A stretch of DNA of 64,000 bases from Acidimicrobiia bacterium (GTDB lineage Bacteria > Actinomycetota > Acidimicrobiia > Acidimicrobiales > Bin134): the NCBI GenBank assembly GCA_022819825.1, contig JAJEGM010000013.1:1-64000 (forward strand), in the 5' to 3' direction. The position numbers were made by a program, and so were the translations under genes. Shown in pieces: positions 37,201 through 44,995 of this stretch. Under the pieces are notes generated by a model, which was given only the letters and a program-made list of their open reading frames with translations, had not been told where the DNA came from and made no database searches. Positions within the stretch are counted from its first letter, which is position 1; each line of letters begins with the position of its first letter.

Positions 37201-37699
37201 CCCGCTGCCACTGCGGGCGCAAGTTGGCCGGGGTAACGATCAACACCCGATCGGCGGCATGGCGCAGCATCAGTTCCTTGATGTAAAGCCCAGCCATGAT
37301 GGTCTTGCCAGCGCCTGGATCGTCAGCCAACAAGAACCGCAGCACCGGCTCCGACAGCAGCGACCCATACACCGCGTCAAGCTGATGGGGCAGAGGCGAG
37401 ATATTCGACACGGCCAAAGCGGCCATGTCGTGGCGGAACATGTTCTCAATCCGCAGCGCCTCCACCCCCAGCCGAAATCGGCGGGGATCTCCGCTGAAGC
37501 GAACCGGTCCCGCCGATGACATCAGCTTGATCTCTGGTACTTCAGCCTCAGGTAGTGTGACCTCGCCCAGGCTGCCGTCCGAACCCCGATAGACGATCTC
37601 CCAGAATGCCCCCTGGGTGACCTGCACCAGCGTCACCACATCATCGTCCCCAGGCAAACACACCCGGGCGCCCTTCACCAGCTGGTCAGGATCGGCCAT
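34292..37699 (-). CDS. SNF2-family helicase with C-terminal DUF3883-like nuclease-fold domain
   Basis: 1135 aa from ATG 37699 (MADPDQLVKGARVCL); the tracked start 16 codons upstream lacks similarity to a protein N-terminus. SF2 motifs: I LLADDPGAGKTIMAGLYIKEL, Ia RVLIVTPANLRPQWQREL, II VDEAHG, III LLTATPHSG, V VMVATEAAGEGINLQ, VI RMGRIHRIGQ. A coiled linker with Ala/Arg/Glu repeats precedes a DUF3883 domain ending GFDLLSLTGIDRRCIEVKGR, which resembles the D...E-x-K pattern of restriction-type nucleases. First gene of the island operon. Confidence 0.9.
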   Translation of the reverse strand: MADPDQLVKGARVCLPGDDDVVTLVQVTQGAFWEIVYRGSDGSLGEVTLPEAEVPEIKLMSSAGPVRFSGDPRRFRLGVEALRIENMFRHDMAALAVSNISPLPHQLDAVYGSLLSEPVLRFLLADDPGAGKTIMAGLYIKELMLRHAADRVLIVTPANLRPQWQRELAERFDIHCTQFDSAMLHAHPTQNPWDQHDLVVVSRDLLRREEVLEGFAGAEREWDLAIVDEAHGFTLDVDSKGLIKRRSERYKAAEVVARKAHRLILLTATPHSGRNESMWGLLRLLDPDAYGDRCPSGDVPLNPHQYRKVAKEEMVDMRGEALFKPRHPHTVAYNLAGAERDLYEAVTSFVSTELARIRGESGPRVAGFALTTMQRRLASSLRAIKRTLERRVNRLEQALEDPAAYLRSRQEFISDVYGEQHPDELGDLNEDERWEMEERALEEWLPGTITELEEELTALRPLLIQAEEAEAAGTEVKLNELLEVVRQEGLSDDPSVKLLIFTEHRDTLHYLVEKLSPDFDVVSIHGGMRLGDRIAAERDFRDRAQVMVATEAAGEGINLQFCHLMVNYDIPWNPNRLEQRMGRIHRIGQTRDVHIYNMVAANTLEGHVLATLLQKLENMGRVLGDKVFDVIGETFAGYRLAELIEQVLAKEISPDDAAESIGGDQADPETEARFRELTKEALATRYLDWQSQAEAAARAAERRLPPGYIEKFFTDAVDFLGGRVEDRLDPGTLRVTRTPDELVAGSRAAGATREVYPSYERITFDKAVRLRAHSGGGEHAVPEAELCGPGHPLFDAALNTVIVRTRADVEAGAVFAAPDVDAPAVLFFLTGDCVDGTGEMVHRAFATVAEPQGQALRPSRELLYDMFIHGAEVPEMTLSDVDKVVNWARQHEFEPHFQQASTERTRVVRITEDYLTKAFAEIAARQQTALLDLDAEVERGVAGAEGRRRQAELAAAETAAKREERLDKARRSRNVKRGPVRIIATALVVPSKTVGDDGPIDTTGKFSSREIEQIAVREATRYETDVRGADIVKSVEAQKIGFDLLSLTGIDRRCIEVKGRAGVGGVELTWSEFAKALELGDDYWLYVVLDCATPNPRLYRVQDPAKALASAWSSKLDVRYRVAPQPVIDAAEAQP

Positions 37700-37761
37700 T
37701 CTGGTTCCAACATCGCCCCCCGAGCATCCGAGCACTCTACCCACCACCGGTGACGCTTGCT

Positions 37762-37792
37762 CCGACGCTCCTCGGCCCCCCGCGTGGTTGTC
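37762..37792. repeat. Right copy of the island-flanking 31-bp direct repeat
   Basis: Partner of 24653-24683 (27/31 identical). Located 63 bp upstream of the helicase ATG. Here it is not followed by the conserved TPP-aptamer core, so it is a truncated duplicate and not a second riboswitch. Confidence 0.8.
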
Positions 37793-37830
37793 TGCTCATT
37801 CTCAGTACATTTCCATGTAAGCTGAGCTAG

Positions 37831-37865
37831 ACCGCACCGGGCCTTTCTTGCAGGCCCGGTGCGGT
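37831..37865. terminator. Strong 13-bp inverted repeat, possible terminator
   Basis: ACCGCACCGGGCC and GGCCCGGTGCGGT form a perfect 13-bp stem with a 9-nt loop. No T-run follows on either strand, so it is not a standard intrinsic terminator; it could end pgi transcription (minus strand) or protect an RNA. Confidence 0.45.
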
Positions 37866-37895
37866 CCTAGGAGACAGCAGAGCTTCCTCCCTTAT

Positions 37896-37969
37896 GGGGC
37901 TACCCGTGGTCGGGCCGGTGAAGGACTTGACACCCGGCCGGGAGGGTTCGATCCCCTCTAGCTCCACCT
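37896..37969 (+). ncRNA. tRNA-like element with alanine-type acceptor (G3.U70, A73)
   Basis: GGGGCTA (37896-37902) pairs with TAGCTCC (37959-37965) as a 7-bp acceptor stem containing a G.U at the third pair, followed by discriminator A and CCT. A perfect T arm precedes it: GAGGG-TTCGATC-CCCTC (37942-37958). The 39 nt between form a CCCG-TGGT-CGGG mini-hairpin and a CCGGTG/CA(C)CCGG stem with a 10-nt loop, not a normal D arm and anticodon arm. The ends match tRNA-Ala and tmRNA; the tmRNA tag region is absent. It may be a degenerate tRNA/tmRNA, an attachment-site remnant, or a functional tRNA mimic. Confidence 0.5.
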
Positions 37970-38051
37970 AGCACCCTATACGGTGGTGATGCCGTACACC
38001 ACCCCTTTGCCCCGAGCGGAGCAGCCGCCCAGGTTGCGTTTTCTCGGTACT

Positions 38052-39575
38052 TCACCGATGCTCTAGATAGCGGTTGATGAGGGATTGGGTTGAGGAGTCT
38101 CGGGTCGGGTTGGGGTGGGCTGCGCCAGTGAGTTCGGCGGCGATGTCGGTGGCCAGTGTCTTACCCAGTTCGACTCCCCCTTGGTCGAAGGGGTTGATGC
38201 TCCACACGGTGGCTTGAGTGAACACTTTGTGCTCGTAGAGAGCCACGAGCTGCCCAAGAGTGCGGGGGGTGAGCTGATCGGCGAGCAGGACGGTGCTGGG
38301 CCGGTTGCCGGGGAACTGGCGGTGGGGATCGCCAGCGTCGGGGGCGCCGAAGGCCAGGGCCTCGGCCTGGGCGAACAGGTTGGCCATGAGCAGATCATGG
38401 TGCTCGATGTGGGAGTGGTTCGGGCGACAGAAGCCGATGAACTCCACCGGGACGATGTCGGTGCCCTGGTGCAGCAGTTGGTGGAAGGCGTGCTGGCCGT
38501 TGGTTCCCGGCTGGCCCCACACCACCGGGCCGGTGGCGGTGGGCGCTGGGGTGCCGTCGGCCTGTACCGACTTGCCGCTGCTCTCCATGTCGAGCTGTTG
38601 GATGTAAGCCGGAAACAGGGCTAGCTCTTGGGAATAGGGGAGCACGGCATAAGTGGGCCAGCCCCAGAAGTTGCGGTTCCAGATTCCGATGAGCCCCAGC
38701 AGGGCGGGGAGGTTCTCGGCCCACGGGGCGGTGCGGAAGTGCTCGTCGATGTGGTGCATCCCGGCCAGCATGTCGGCGAAGGCGTCGGGCCCGACGGCGG
38801 CCATAAGGCTGAGCCCAACTGCGGAGCCCAGCGAATAGCGGCCGCCTACCCAGTCCCACATGGCGAAGACGGCATTCGCGTCGATACCGAACTCTCGGGC
38901 CTTGTCAGAGCGGGCGGTGACGGCGGCAAAGTGGCTGTTGGCCGCCTTTGCGCCCACCGCGTCGGCGACCCAGGCTCGGGCAGTGCGGGCATTGGTCAGC
39001 GTCTCGGTGGTGGTGAAGGTCTTGGACACGACAATGAACAGGGTTCGGGCTGGGTCCAATCCACGGGTCACCTCCCGGAAGTGGGCTCCGTCAACGTTGG
39101 ACAGAAAGCGCACATCTAGCTCTTGGTTGACGTAGGTCGCCAGTGCGGCTGTTGCCATGGCTGGCCCCAGGTCCGATCCGCCGATGCCGATGTTCACCAA
39201 TGCGTCCCACTTACCGCCGTGAGCTTCGGAGGCGAAAGCGGCCATGCGGTCAAGTTCTTCGCCAACCTCGGGTGGTGGGTCGGGTCTGCGTAGGGCGGTG
39301 TGCCAGGCGGGACGGCTCTCGGTGAAGTTCACCACTTCCCCCGTGAGCATGTTCACGATCCATTCCCGAAGCCTGACGCCATCGGCCAATGCAGCAAGTA
39401 GCGCCACCGTCTCGTCGGTCAGGCGGTTCTTGGAGTAGTCCAGCAGCAAGCCGTCGGCCTCTGCGGTCAACCGCTCGCCCCGGTCGGAATCGCGGTCGAA
39501 CAGATCCCGCAGGTGTACGCCCCTCAGAGCGTCCCGATGGGCGCTCAGTGCGTGCCACTCGCCGGTGTCATGCAT
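38052..39575 (-). CDS. pgi: Glucose-6-phosphate isomerase
   Basis: 507 aa, somewhat shorter than the usual 540-550 because the N-terminal region is trimmed. Active-site segments are present: LVNIGIGGSDLGP, FIVVSKTFTTTETLTNA, GGRYSLGSAVGLSL and GQPGTNGQHAFHQLLHQGTD, where the catalytic base Glu and His lie. INPFDQGGVELGK closes the domain. Interconverts glucose 6-phosphate and fructose 6-phosphate in glycolysis. The start is supported by a leaderless box. No partner gene is co-oriented and close; monocistronic. Confidence 0.96.
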   Translation of the reverse strand: MHDTGEWHALSAHRDALRGVHLRDLFDRDSDRGERLTAEADGLLLDYSKNRLTDETVALLAALADGVRLREWIVNMLTGEVVNFTESRPAWHTALRRPDPPPEVGEELDRMAAFASEAHGGKWDALVNIGIGGSDLGPAMATAALATYVNQELDVRFLSNVDGAHFREVTRGLDPARTLFIVVSKTFTTTETLTNARTARAWVADAVGAKAANSHFAAVTARSDKAREFGIDANAVFAMWDWVGGRYSLGSAVGLSLMAAVGPDAFADMLAGMHHIDEHFRTAPWAENLPALLGLIGIWNRNFWGWPTYAVLPYSQELALFPAYIQQLDMESSGKSVQADGTPAPTATGPVVWGQPGTNGQHAFHQLLHQGTDIVPVEFIGFCRPNHSHIEHHDLLMANLFAQAEALAFGAPDAGDPHRQFPGNRPSTVLLADQLTPRTLGQLVALYEHKVFTQATVWSINPFDQGGVELGKTLATDIAAELTGAAHPNPTRDSSTQSLINRYLEHR

Positions 39576-39587
39576 GCCCGCAGCGTA
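39575..39587 (-). promoter_or_regulatory. Leaderless promoter box of pgi
   Basis: Minus-strand TACGCT (39587-39582) is followed by GCGGGC and the ATG at 39575. Confidence 0.5.
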
Positions 39588-39615
39588 ACCGGGCGTTTGG
39601 TGCCCGCTTGGCCGA

Positions 39616-42336
39616 CTATTCGTAGGAGATGGCTTCCAGCACGTTGAGGCGACTGGCCCGACGGGCGGGTATCGAAGCGGCCAGCAAACCGGCGACGGCC
39701 ACGATCACCAAGTAGATCCAGAGCGTGCCCCACGGGATGGAGAACGACGAGACGAAGTTGTCGGGGATGATCTCTACTGTGGCCCAGCCGAACAGCACCC
39801 CGACGGTGATGCCCATGAGCCCGCCGAACACGGCCACGATGCCCCCTTCCCAGCGGATCATCCGCCGGGCTTGGCGCCGGGACATGCCCACCGCTCGCAA
39901 CAGGCCCAGTTCCCGGGTCCGCTCGAACACCGAGAGGGCCAGCGTGTTGGCCACCCCCATGAGGGCGACGATCAGGGAGATGGCCAAGAAGGCGTTGACC
40001 ACCCCCAAGAACGTGTCGATCTGGCTCTCTTGGGTTTCCTGGAACTCGACCTGGTCTCGCACATTGAGCTGCGGGTAGGTCAGGGTCACCCGCTCGAGCG
40101 CCTCTCGGGCCTCCTCGGCGGTGTAGCCCGGGGCGGTGAGGGCGGAGATGAAGGCGTCCTCCTGGGCGATGAGGTAGCGATCCCAATCGGCGGTATCGAT
40201 CAGCCAAGAGCCGAACACCGCGTTGTCGCCGAAGACGGCAGCCACTTCAAAGGTCGCCGTCTGTCCGTCGGAGAACTCCAGTTCCACCGGATCACCAACG
40301 CCAACCGACAAGTCCTCAGCCTGGTCGGTGTGCAGGGCAACATCGCCCGCCCCGGCACCGGCAAAGCTCCCCTCCACCACGTCGAGGTCGAAGTGCAGGG
40401 GGACGACATCCAGATCAACCGCCCCAACTTCGTCGACATCTTGGTCAATCGGGGAGCGGATACCCTCGAACTTGTACCGGAAGGCCAGCACCGAGGAAAC
40501 CTCGTCAAGCTCGCTGATGCCCCGGGTTGCCTGCGGGCTGAACGTTGCCGTGGGGTCACCGCAGTTTCCTGGGCAGATGAGCCAGTCGGACTTGACCGAG
40601 CGGTCCAAGGTGTCTTCGAGAGTCTGCTTGAACGACTGGCCCAGCACCGAGACCATGGACACCAGAGCCAGGCTGATCATGAGCGCCGAGGCGGTATTGG
40701 CCGTTCGCCGGGGACTGCGTTCCGCGTTCTGGCGAGCCAGCCGCCCACTGACCTCGGAGACCTTGGCCGGCAGCCATCCCAAGACCCTGGAGACCGGTAC
40801 CGCAAATACCGGGCTGACTAGGTTCATCCCCACGAACACCAACAGCGCGCTCATGCCCAGCAGGGCCAGAAGCGAGCTGGTCGAGAAGTCTCCAACCACG
40901 GCCACGATGAGCATGGCCAAACCCAACACCAGCACTCGGGCCTGGCCCACCGGCTGGGGCAGGTTGCGCCCGCCGACGAAGGCCAGCACAGCGGCGGCCA
41001 GTGCAGTGACGATGATGACCAGCGCCGTCTCCCAGACGATTCCAAACGCCACCAAGATCACGCTCAAGGAGGTGAGCAGCTTCTCCAGCCCCGTAGACCG
41101 GCGCTCCTCGGTGAGGCGGGGCGGCATGTTGCCGGTGAGCGCTGCCATTGGAGTTACCCGGCGGGCTCGCAGGGCGGGCCAGATGGCAGACACCGCGGTC
41201 ACACCCACCCCCACCAGGATCGCGGCCAGAATCGAGTTGGTGCCCACAATGATGGGAGCGTCGGGCAAGCCCGCACCGAAGCTAGAGATCAACGCTCGGA
41301 TGCCCAGAGAAATCAGCACGCCCAACCCGAGTCCGGCGGCACTGGCCACCACCCCCACGGCGATGGCCTCGCCGACGACGATGGTGGTGACTTGCCGTCC
41401 GCTGGCCCCCAGGGCCCGCAGCAGCCCCAGTTCCCGGGTGCGCTGGCTCACCAGGATGGTGAAGGTGTTGTAGATGATGAAGGCCGACACCACCAGGATC
41501 ACAACCGCGAAGCCCAACATGAAGTACTCGAAGAAGCCGATGAACTCGTCGAACAGGTCGGCCTGTTCCTCCACCAGATCCTCGTTGGCCACCACTTCCA
41601 GGCCGTCGTCGAGGACTGTGGCGACAGCCGCCGATGCCGCCTCCGGCGAGGTGTTGGGCTCGAGCCGGATGTCGATGCTGTCGAAACCTCCTCCGTTGTG
41701 CAAGAGCTGGCGGGCGGTTTCGATATCCCACGCCGTCATCTGCGCGCCCGCGGTGGCGTTGTCGCCGCTGCCGTAGCGGAAGAGCCCGACCAGCGTGAAC
41801 GATTCGGTGCCGGAGGGAGTAGACACCCGATAGCGTTCGCCCACCTCGAAGCCGTTGTCGTTAGCGGTGTCGGCATCCAAGGCGAACTCGCCGGGTCCGT
41901 CGGGGACTCGACTCACTCCGTCGGGCCACACTTCCAACGCTCCGAGGGAATCGTCTGAGGGCCAGCCGATGCCGATCTGCGGTGGCCCGAACAGCTCCAA
42001 TGCCTCGCCGTCGGCGGTGATGGGAATCACGTTGAACTCCACCACTGTCCCCACCGCAGCAGCCACCCCGTCAACCGATCGCACATCATCGAGGAGCTCG
42101 GGGTCGACCAGCGTTCCGCTTTCGCCCCTGTCGCCGAACACCAGCTCGGGACGCACCGACAAATCAACGCCCTGGAAGATGTCCGCAGAGAGGTTGTCGA
42201 ACGTGGACCGAAGCCCCGAGGTGGTGACCAGCACGCCCACGGTGAAGCCCACGCTCACGACAACGGCAAGCGTGGTCAGCATGAACCGGATGCGAGTTCC
42301 GGCGATGCTCTTCAGGGCGTAGCGGATGAGGCCGAT
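39616..42336 (-). CDS. FtsX/MacB-type ABC transporter permease (second copy), apparently starting at ATC
   Basis: About 906 aa if translation starts at ATC 42336; the tracked ATG at 42282 (888 aa) would delete LIRYALKSIAGTRIRF, which matches the N-terminus of the upstream paralogue codon for codon (MTLLRYSLRSIAGVKVRF). The two genes are paralogues with the layout TM1 - large extracytoplasmic domain - three TMs (FMLGFAVVILVVSAF..., GLGLGVLISLGI), middle TMs, second extracytoplasmic domain and three last TMs (FLAISLIVALMGVANTLALSVFERTRELGLLRAVGMSRRQ). Such double-FtsX permeases export lipids, lipoproteins or peptides by a mechanotransmission mechanism. It directly follows the first permease. 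Confidence 0.88.
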   Translation of the reverse strand: MGLIRYALKSIAGTRIRFMLTTLAVVVSVGFTVGVLVTTSGLRSTFDNLSADIFQGVDLSVRPELVFGDRGESGTLVDPELLDDVRSVDGVAAAVGTVVEFNVIPITADGEALELFGPPQIGIGWPSDDSLGALEVWPDGVSRVPDGPGEFALDADTANDNGFEVGERYRVSTPSGTESFTLVGLFRYGSGDNATAGAQMTAWDIETARQLLHNGGGFDSIDIRLEPNTSPEAASAAVATVLDDGLEVVANEDLVEEQADLFDEFIGFFEYFMLGFAVVILVVSAFIIYNTFTILVSQRTRELGLLRALGASGRQVTTIVVGEAIAVGVVASAAGLGLGVLISLGIRALISSFGAGLPDAPIIVGTNSILAAILVGVGVTAVSAIWPALRARRVTPMAALTGNMPPRLTEERRSTGLEKLLTSLSVILVAFGIVWETALVIIVTALAAAVLAFVGGRNLPQPVGQARVLVLGLAMLIVAVVGDFSTSSLLALLGMSALLVFVGMNLVSPVFAVPVSRVLGWLPAKVSEVSGRLARQNAERSPRRTANTASALMISLALVSMVSVLGQSFKQTLEDTLDRSVKSDWLICPGNCGDPTATFSPQATRGISELDEVSSVLAFRYKFEGIRSPIDQDVDEVGAVDLDVVPLHFDLDVVEGSFAGAGAGDVALHTDQAEDLSVGVGDPVELEFSDGQTATFEVAAVFGDNAVFGSWLIDTADWDRYLIAQEDAFISALTAPGYTAEEAREALERVTLTYPQLNVRDQVEFQETQESQIDTFLGVVNAFLAISLIVALMGVANTLALSVFERTRELGLLRAVGMSRRQARRMIRWEGGIVAVFGGLMGITVGVLFGWATVEIIPDNFVSSFSIPWGTLWIYLVIVAVAGLLAASIPARRASRLNVLEAISYE

Positions 42337-42345
42337 GAGTAAGTA

Positions 42346-44940
42346 TTACTGGTGAGCGATGGCTTCCAACACGTTGAGGCGGTTGGCTCGGCGGGCTGGG
42401 AAGAAGGCGGCCAGCATTCCGGCCACCGCCGACACCACTAGGTAGATCACCAGCGTGAGCCACGGCACGCTGACGGTGGAGATGACGCTGCTGGGAAGGG
42501 CGGCCGCCGCGATGGCGCCGGCCACCACGCCGGTCGCAATGCCCACGATTCCCCCGAAGACGGCGACGATGATGCTCTCCAAGAAGATCGTCCCCCAGGT
42601 TTGCCGCTTGGCCATTCCGATTGCCCTTACCAGCCCCAGTTCTCGGGTTCGCTCGAAGATCGAAAGGGCCATGGTGTTGGAGATTCCCACCACGGCAATG
42701 AGCAAGGCGAAGACCAAGAACACGTTGATGATCACCAGGAACGTGTTGATTTCAGTGGCCCGGCCCTCTCGATATTCGGCCTGGTCCTTGACCACAACCT
42801 GGGGATATTCGGCGAGCTCTGATTCCAGGCTGGACCGGGCCTGGTCCGTGTCAATCCCCGAAGCGATGATGACCGTGGCCAGATTGTCCTGGGTGCCGCC
42901 CATAAATTGGTCCCAGTCGCTGAAGTCAACCACCAACGGACCGACCACGGAATCCTCGGTGTGGAGGGCGACGACATCAAACGTCGACGTCTGCTCGCCG
43001 GGGAACTCGAGGAGCAGCAGGTCTCCGACGGCGATGTCGAGATCGTCGGCCAGATCCTTGTGAACGAGCACATCGCCGGAGCCTGCGCCTTCCAAGTTCC
43101 CGGAGACCACGCCCGGGTCGACATGGAGTGAGAACGAGTCGAGGTCAGTGCCGGTCAGGCGGCGCTGTTCGCCATCGGGCGCGCGCGCTCCGTCGGGGCG
43201 GAATCGGAAGGCCATCACCGATTCCACCTCGGGCATCTCCGACATTTGCCGAGTGGCCTCTTGGCTGAACGCGCCCACAGCGGTGCTGAACGTGCTCAAA
43301 TCGGTGTTGCACTCGTTCACGCAAACGAGCCAGTCGGCCTCCACCGAACCCTCTAGTTGGCTAGTCAAGGTTTGCTTGAAGGATGTGCCGAGCACGGTGA
43401 CCAGCGACACCATGGCCAAGCCGATCATGAGCGCTGAAGCGGTGGTGGCGGTGCGGCGTGGGTTGCGGGCCGCGTTGAGCCGAGCCAACCGCCCGTTGAT
43501 GGTGAACAGCCGGTCGGCTGGCCAGCCCAAGAACAGCGACATCGACCGGGCGATTCCCGGCGTGGCGATGTTGACCCCCAGAAGCATCAACAACGCCCCC
43601 AATCCCAGCGGTAGCAAGAGCTGGGAGGTGGGAAGACCGGCCAGCAGGCCAATCAGCATCAGGATCAGCCCCACCCCGCCGGCTGTCGATCCGATGACCA
43701 AGGCGCGTCGCTTGTTGAAGGGACCGATCTCAGCCTCGTCGGCCAGCGCCACCATGGGCGTCACCCGGCGGGCCCGCATGGCCGGCCAGATGGCGGTCAC
43801 CATGGTCACGCCGATTCCGATGATCACCGCGGCCGCAACGGTCCACCCGCCGATGATGATGTCGATAGCGGGTAGGTGGGCGCCAGCGCTGTTCAGTGCT
43901 CCGGCAATACCAAGAGCCACCAATATGCCGAGGCCGAATCCCGCGACGGTGGCCACGATCCCGACGATCAAGGCTTCGACCGCCACGACTTGGGCGACTT
44001 GGCGCCGCTCGGCGCCCAGTACTCGCAGCAGGCCCAACTCTCTGATGCGCTGCCCCATGACCAGGGTGAAGGTGTTGTAAGTGATGAACGCCGAGATGAT
44101 CAGCACAATCACCGCGAATGCCAGCAAGAGGTTCTGGATTTGGTCGATGTTTCCGGCGAATTCCGCGTTGCTCTCATCGATGTTGTCCTGCTGGGAGACC
44201 ACCTCGATACCGGGGCTCACCCGGGCGCTGATGGCCGCAGCCACCTCTTCGTAAGTTGCGCCCGGTGACAGCTTTCCGTGGATGAGGTCGTAGCCGCCCC
44301 CATCGTGCAGGATCTGCCGGGCGGTGGACATCTCCCACGAGACGGTCTGAAGCGCTACCCGGGTCTCGGGGTCGATGAAGTACAAGTACCCCACCAGGTC
44401 GTATTCGCCGGTGCCGCCGGGGGTGGCCACCTTGTAGCGCTGACCGATGACGAAGTTGTTCTCCCTGCCGGTGAAATGGTCGATGGCGAATTCATCGGGC
44501 CCGGCAGGCCGGCGGCTGATGCCGTCGTCGTAGACATAGACCGTGCTGAGCGACTCGGTCTCGGGCCAGCCGTATCCGATTTGTCGTCCCACGCCCGGAT
44601 CTAGGGCATTGCCATCGCCGTCGATGGCCACAACATTGAATTCCTGCGCCAATCCCGTTACTGCTTCCACGCCGTCGATCGACATGAGTTCATCGCTCAG
44701 CGACACAGGAACCAGGGGCACGCCCTCGTTGCGATCGCCGACGTCGGAGGCGGCGCGAACGGTAAAGTCGTACTTTTCGTAAATCTGGCCCGACAGGTCG
44801 TTGAGAGAGGCGCGGAGGCCGTCGGTGGAGATCAGCACCCCGGTGGTGAGAGCCACCCCAATGATCACCGCGAGGGTGGTGAGCGCGAACCTCACCTTGA
44901 CGCCGGCGATGCTTCGAAGGCTGTATCGCAGGAGGGTCAT
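42346..44940 (-). CDS. FtsX/MacB-type ABC transporter permease (first copy)
   Basis: 864 aa, ATG with a good AGGAG-type region just upstream. Architecture as in its paralogue: N-terminal helix (FALTTLAVIIGVALTTGVLIST), MacB-like periplasmic domain, TM block with TFTLVMGQRIRELGLLRVLGAERRQ, then a second FtsX block ending SIFERTRELGLVRAIGMAKRQ. Both FtsX cores carry the RTRELGLLRA coupling motif that contacts the ATPase. Its TAA stop is in frame with the ATC start of the second copy, 3 codons later, which suggests an old tandem duplication. Exported substrate unknown. Confidence 0.92.
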   Translation of the reverse strand: MTLLRYSLRSIAGVKVRFALTTLAVIIGVALTTGVLISTDGLRASLNDLSGQIYEKYDFTVRAASDVGDRNEGVPLVPVSLSDELMSIDGVEAVTGLAQEFNVVAIDGDGNALDPGVGRQIGYGWPETESLSTVYVYDDGISRRPAGPDEFAIDHFTGRENNFVIGQRYKVATPGGTGEYDLVGYLYFIDPETRVALQTVSWEMSTARQILHDGGGYDLIHGKLSPGATYEEVAAAISARVSPGIEVVSQQDNIDESNAEFAGNIDQIQNLLLAFAVIVLIISAFITYNTFTLVMGQRIRELGLLRVLGAERRQVAQVVAVEALIVGIVATVAGFGLGILVALGIAGALNSAGAHLPAIDIIIGGWTVAAAVIIGIGVTMVTAIWPAMRARRVTPMVALADEAEIGPFNKRRALVIGSTAGGVGLILMLIGLLAGLPTSQLLLPLGLGALLMLLGVNIATPGIARSMSLFLGWPADRLFTINGRLARLNAARNPRRTATTASALMIGLAMVSLVTVLGTSFKQTLTSQLEGSVEADWLVCVNECNTDLSTFSTAVGAFSQEATRQMSEMPEVESVMAFRFRPDGARAPDGEQRRLTGTDLDSFSLHVDPGVVSGNLEGAGSGDVLVHKDLADDLDIAVGDLLLLEFPGEQTSTFDVVALHTEDSVVGPLVVDFSDWDQFMGGTQDNLATVIIASGIDTDQARSSLESELAEYPQVVVKDQAEYREGRATEINTFLVIINVFLVFALLIAVVGISNTMALSIFERTRELGLVRAIGMAKRQTWGTIFLESIIVAVFGGIVGIATGVVAGAIAAAALPSSVISTVSVPWLTLVIYLVVSAVAGMLAAFFPARRANRLNVLEAIAHQ

Positions 44941-44995
44941 TGGCCGATTACCGGATCATGAACTTAGGGAACGAGCTACCTGGCTGCGCCCGAAC

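Larger units (their letters stand above)
37700..38051. other. Intergenic region between the island helicase and pgi
   Basis: About 350 bp without a protein gene. It contains the right flanking repeat (37762-37792), an ACATTTCCATGT imperfect palindrome (37808-37819), a 13-bp perfect hairpin (37831-37865), a tRNA-like fold (37896-37969) and about 80 bp of unassigned sequence before the pgi stop. The island promoter must lie here; TAGAGT (37739-37734, minus strand) is a possible -10 box giving a leader of about 30 nt. Confidence 0.6.

Noticed and set aside
37762-37830. A second TPP riboswitch in front of the helicase
   Set aside because: Only the 5' limb is present; the CTGAGA and ACCTGAT core are missing.
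37700-37970. Complete tmRNA gene
   Set aside because: The ends resemble tmRNA, but there is room for only 71 nt between them and no tag-peptide frame or TTCGAC-type D loop.
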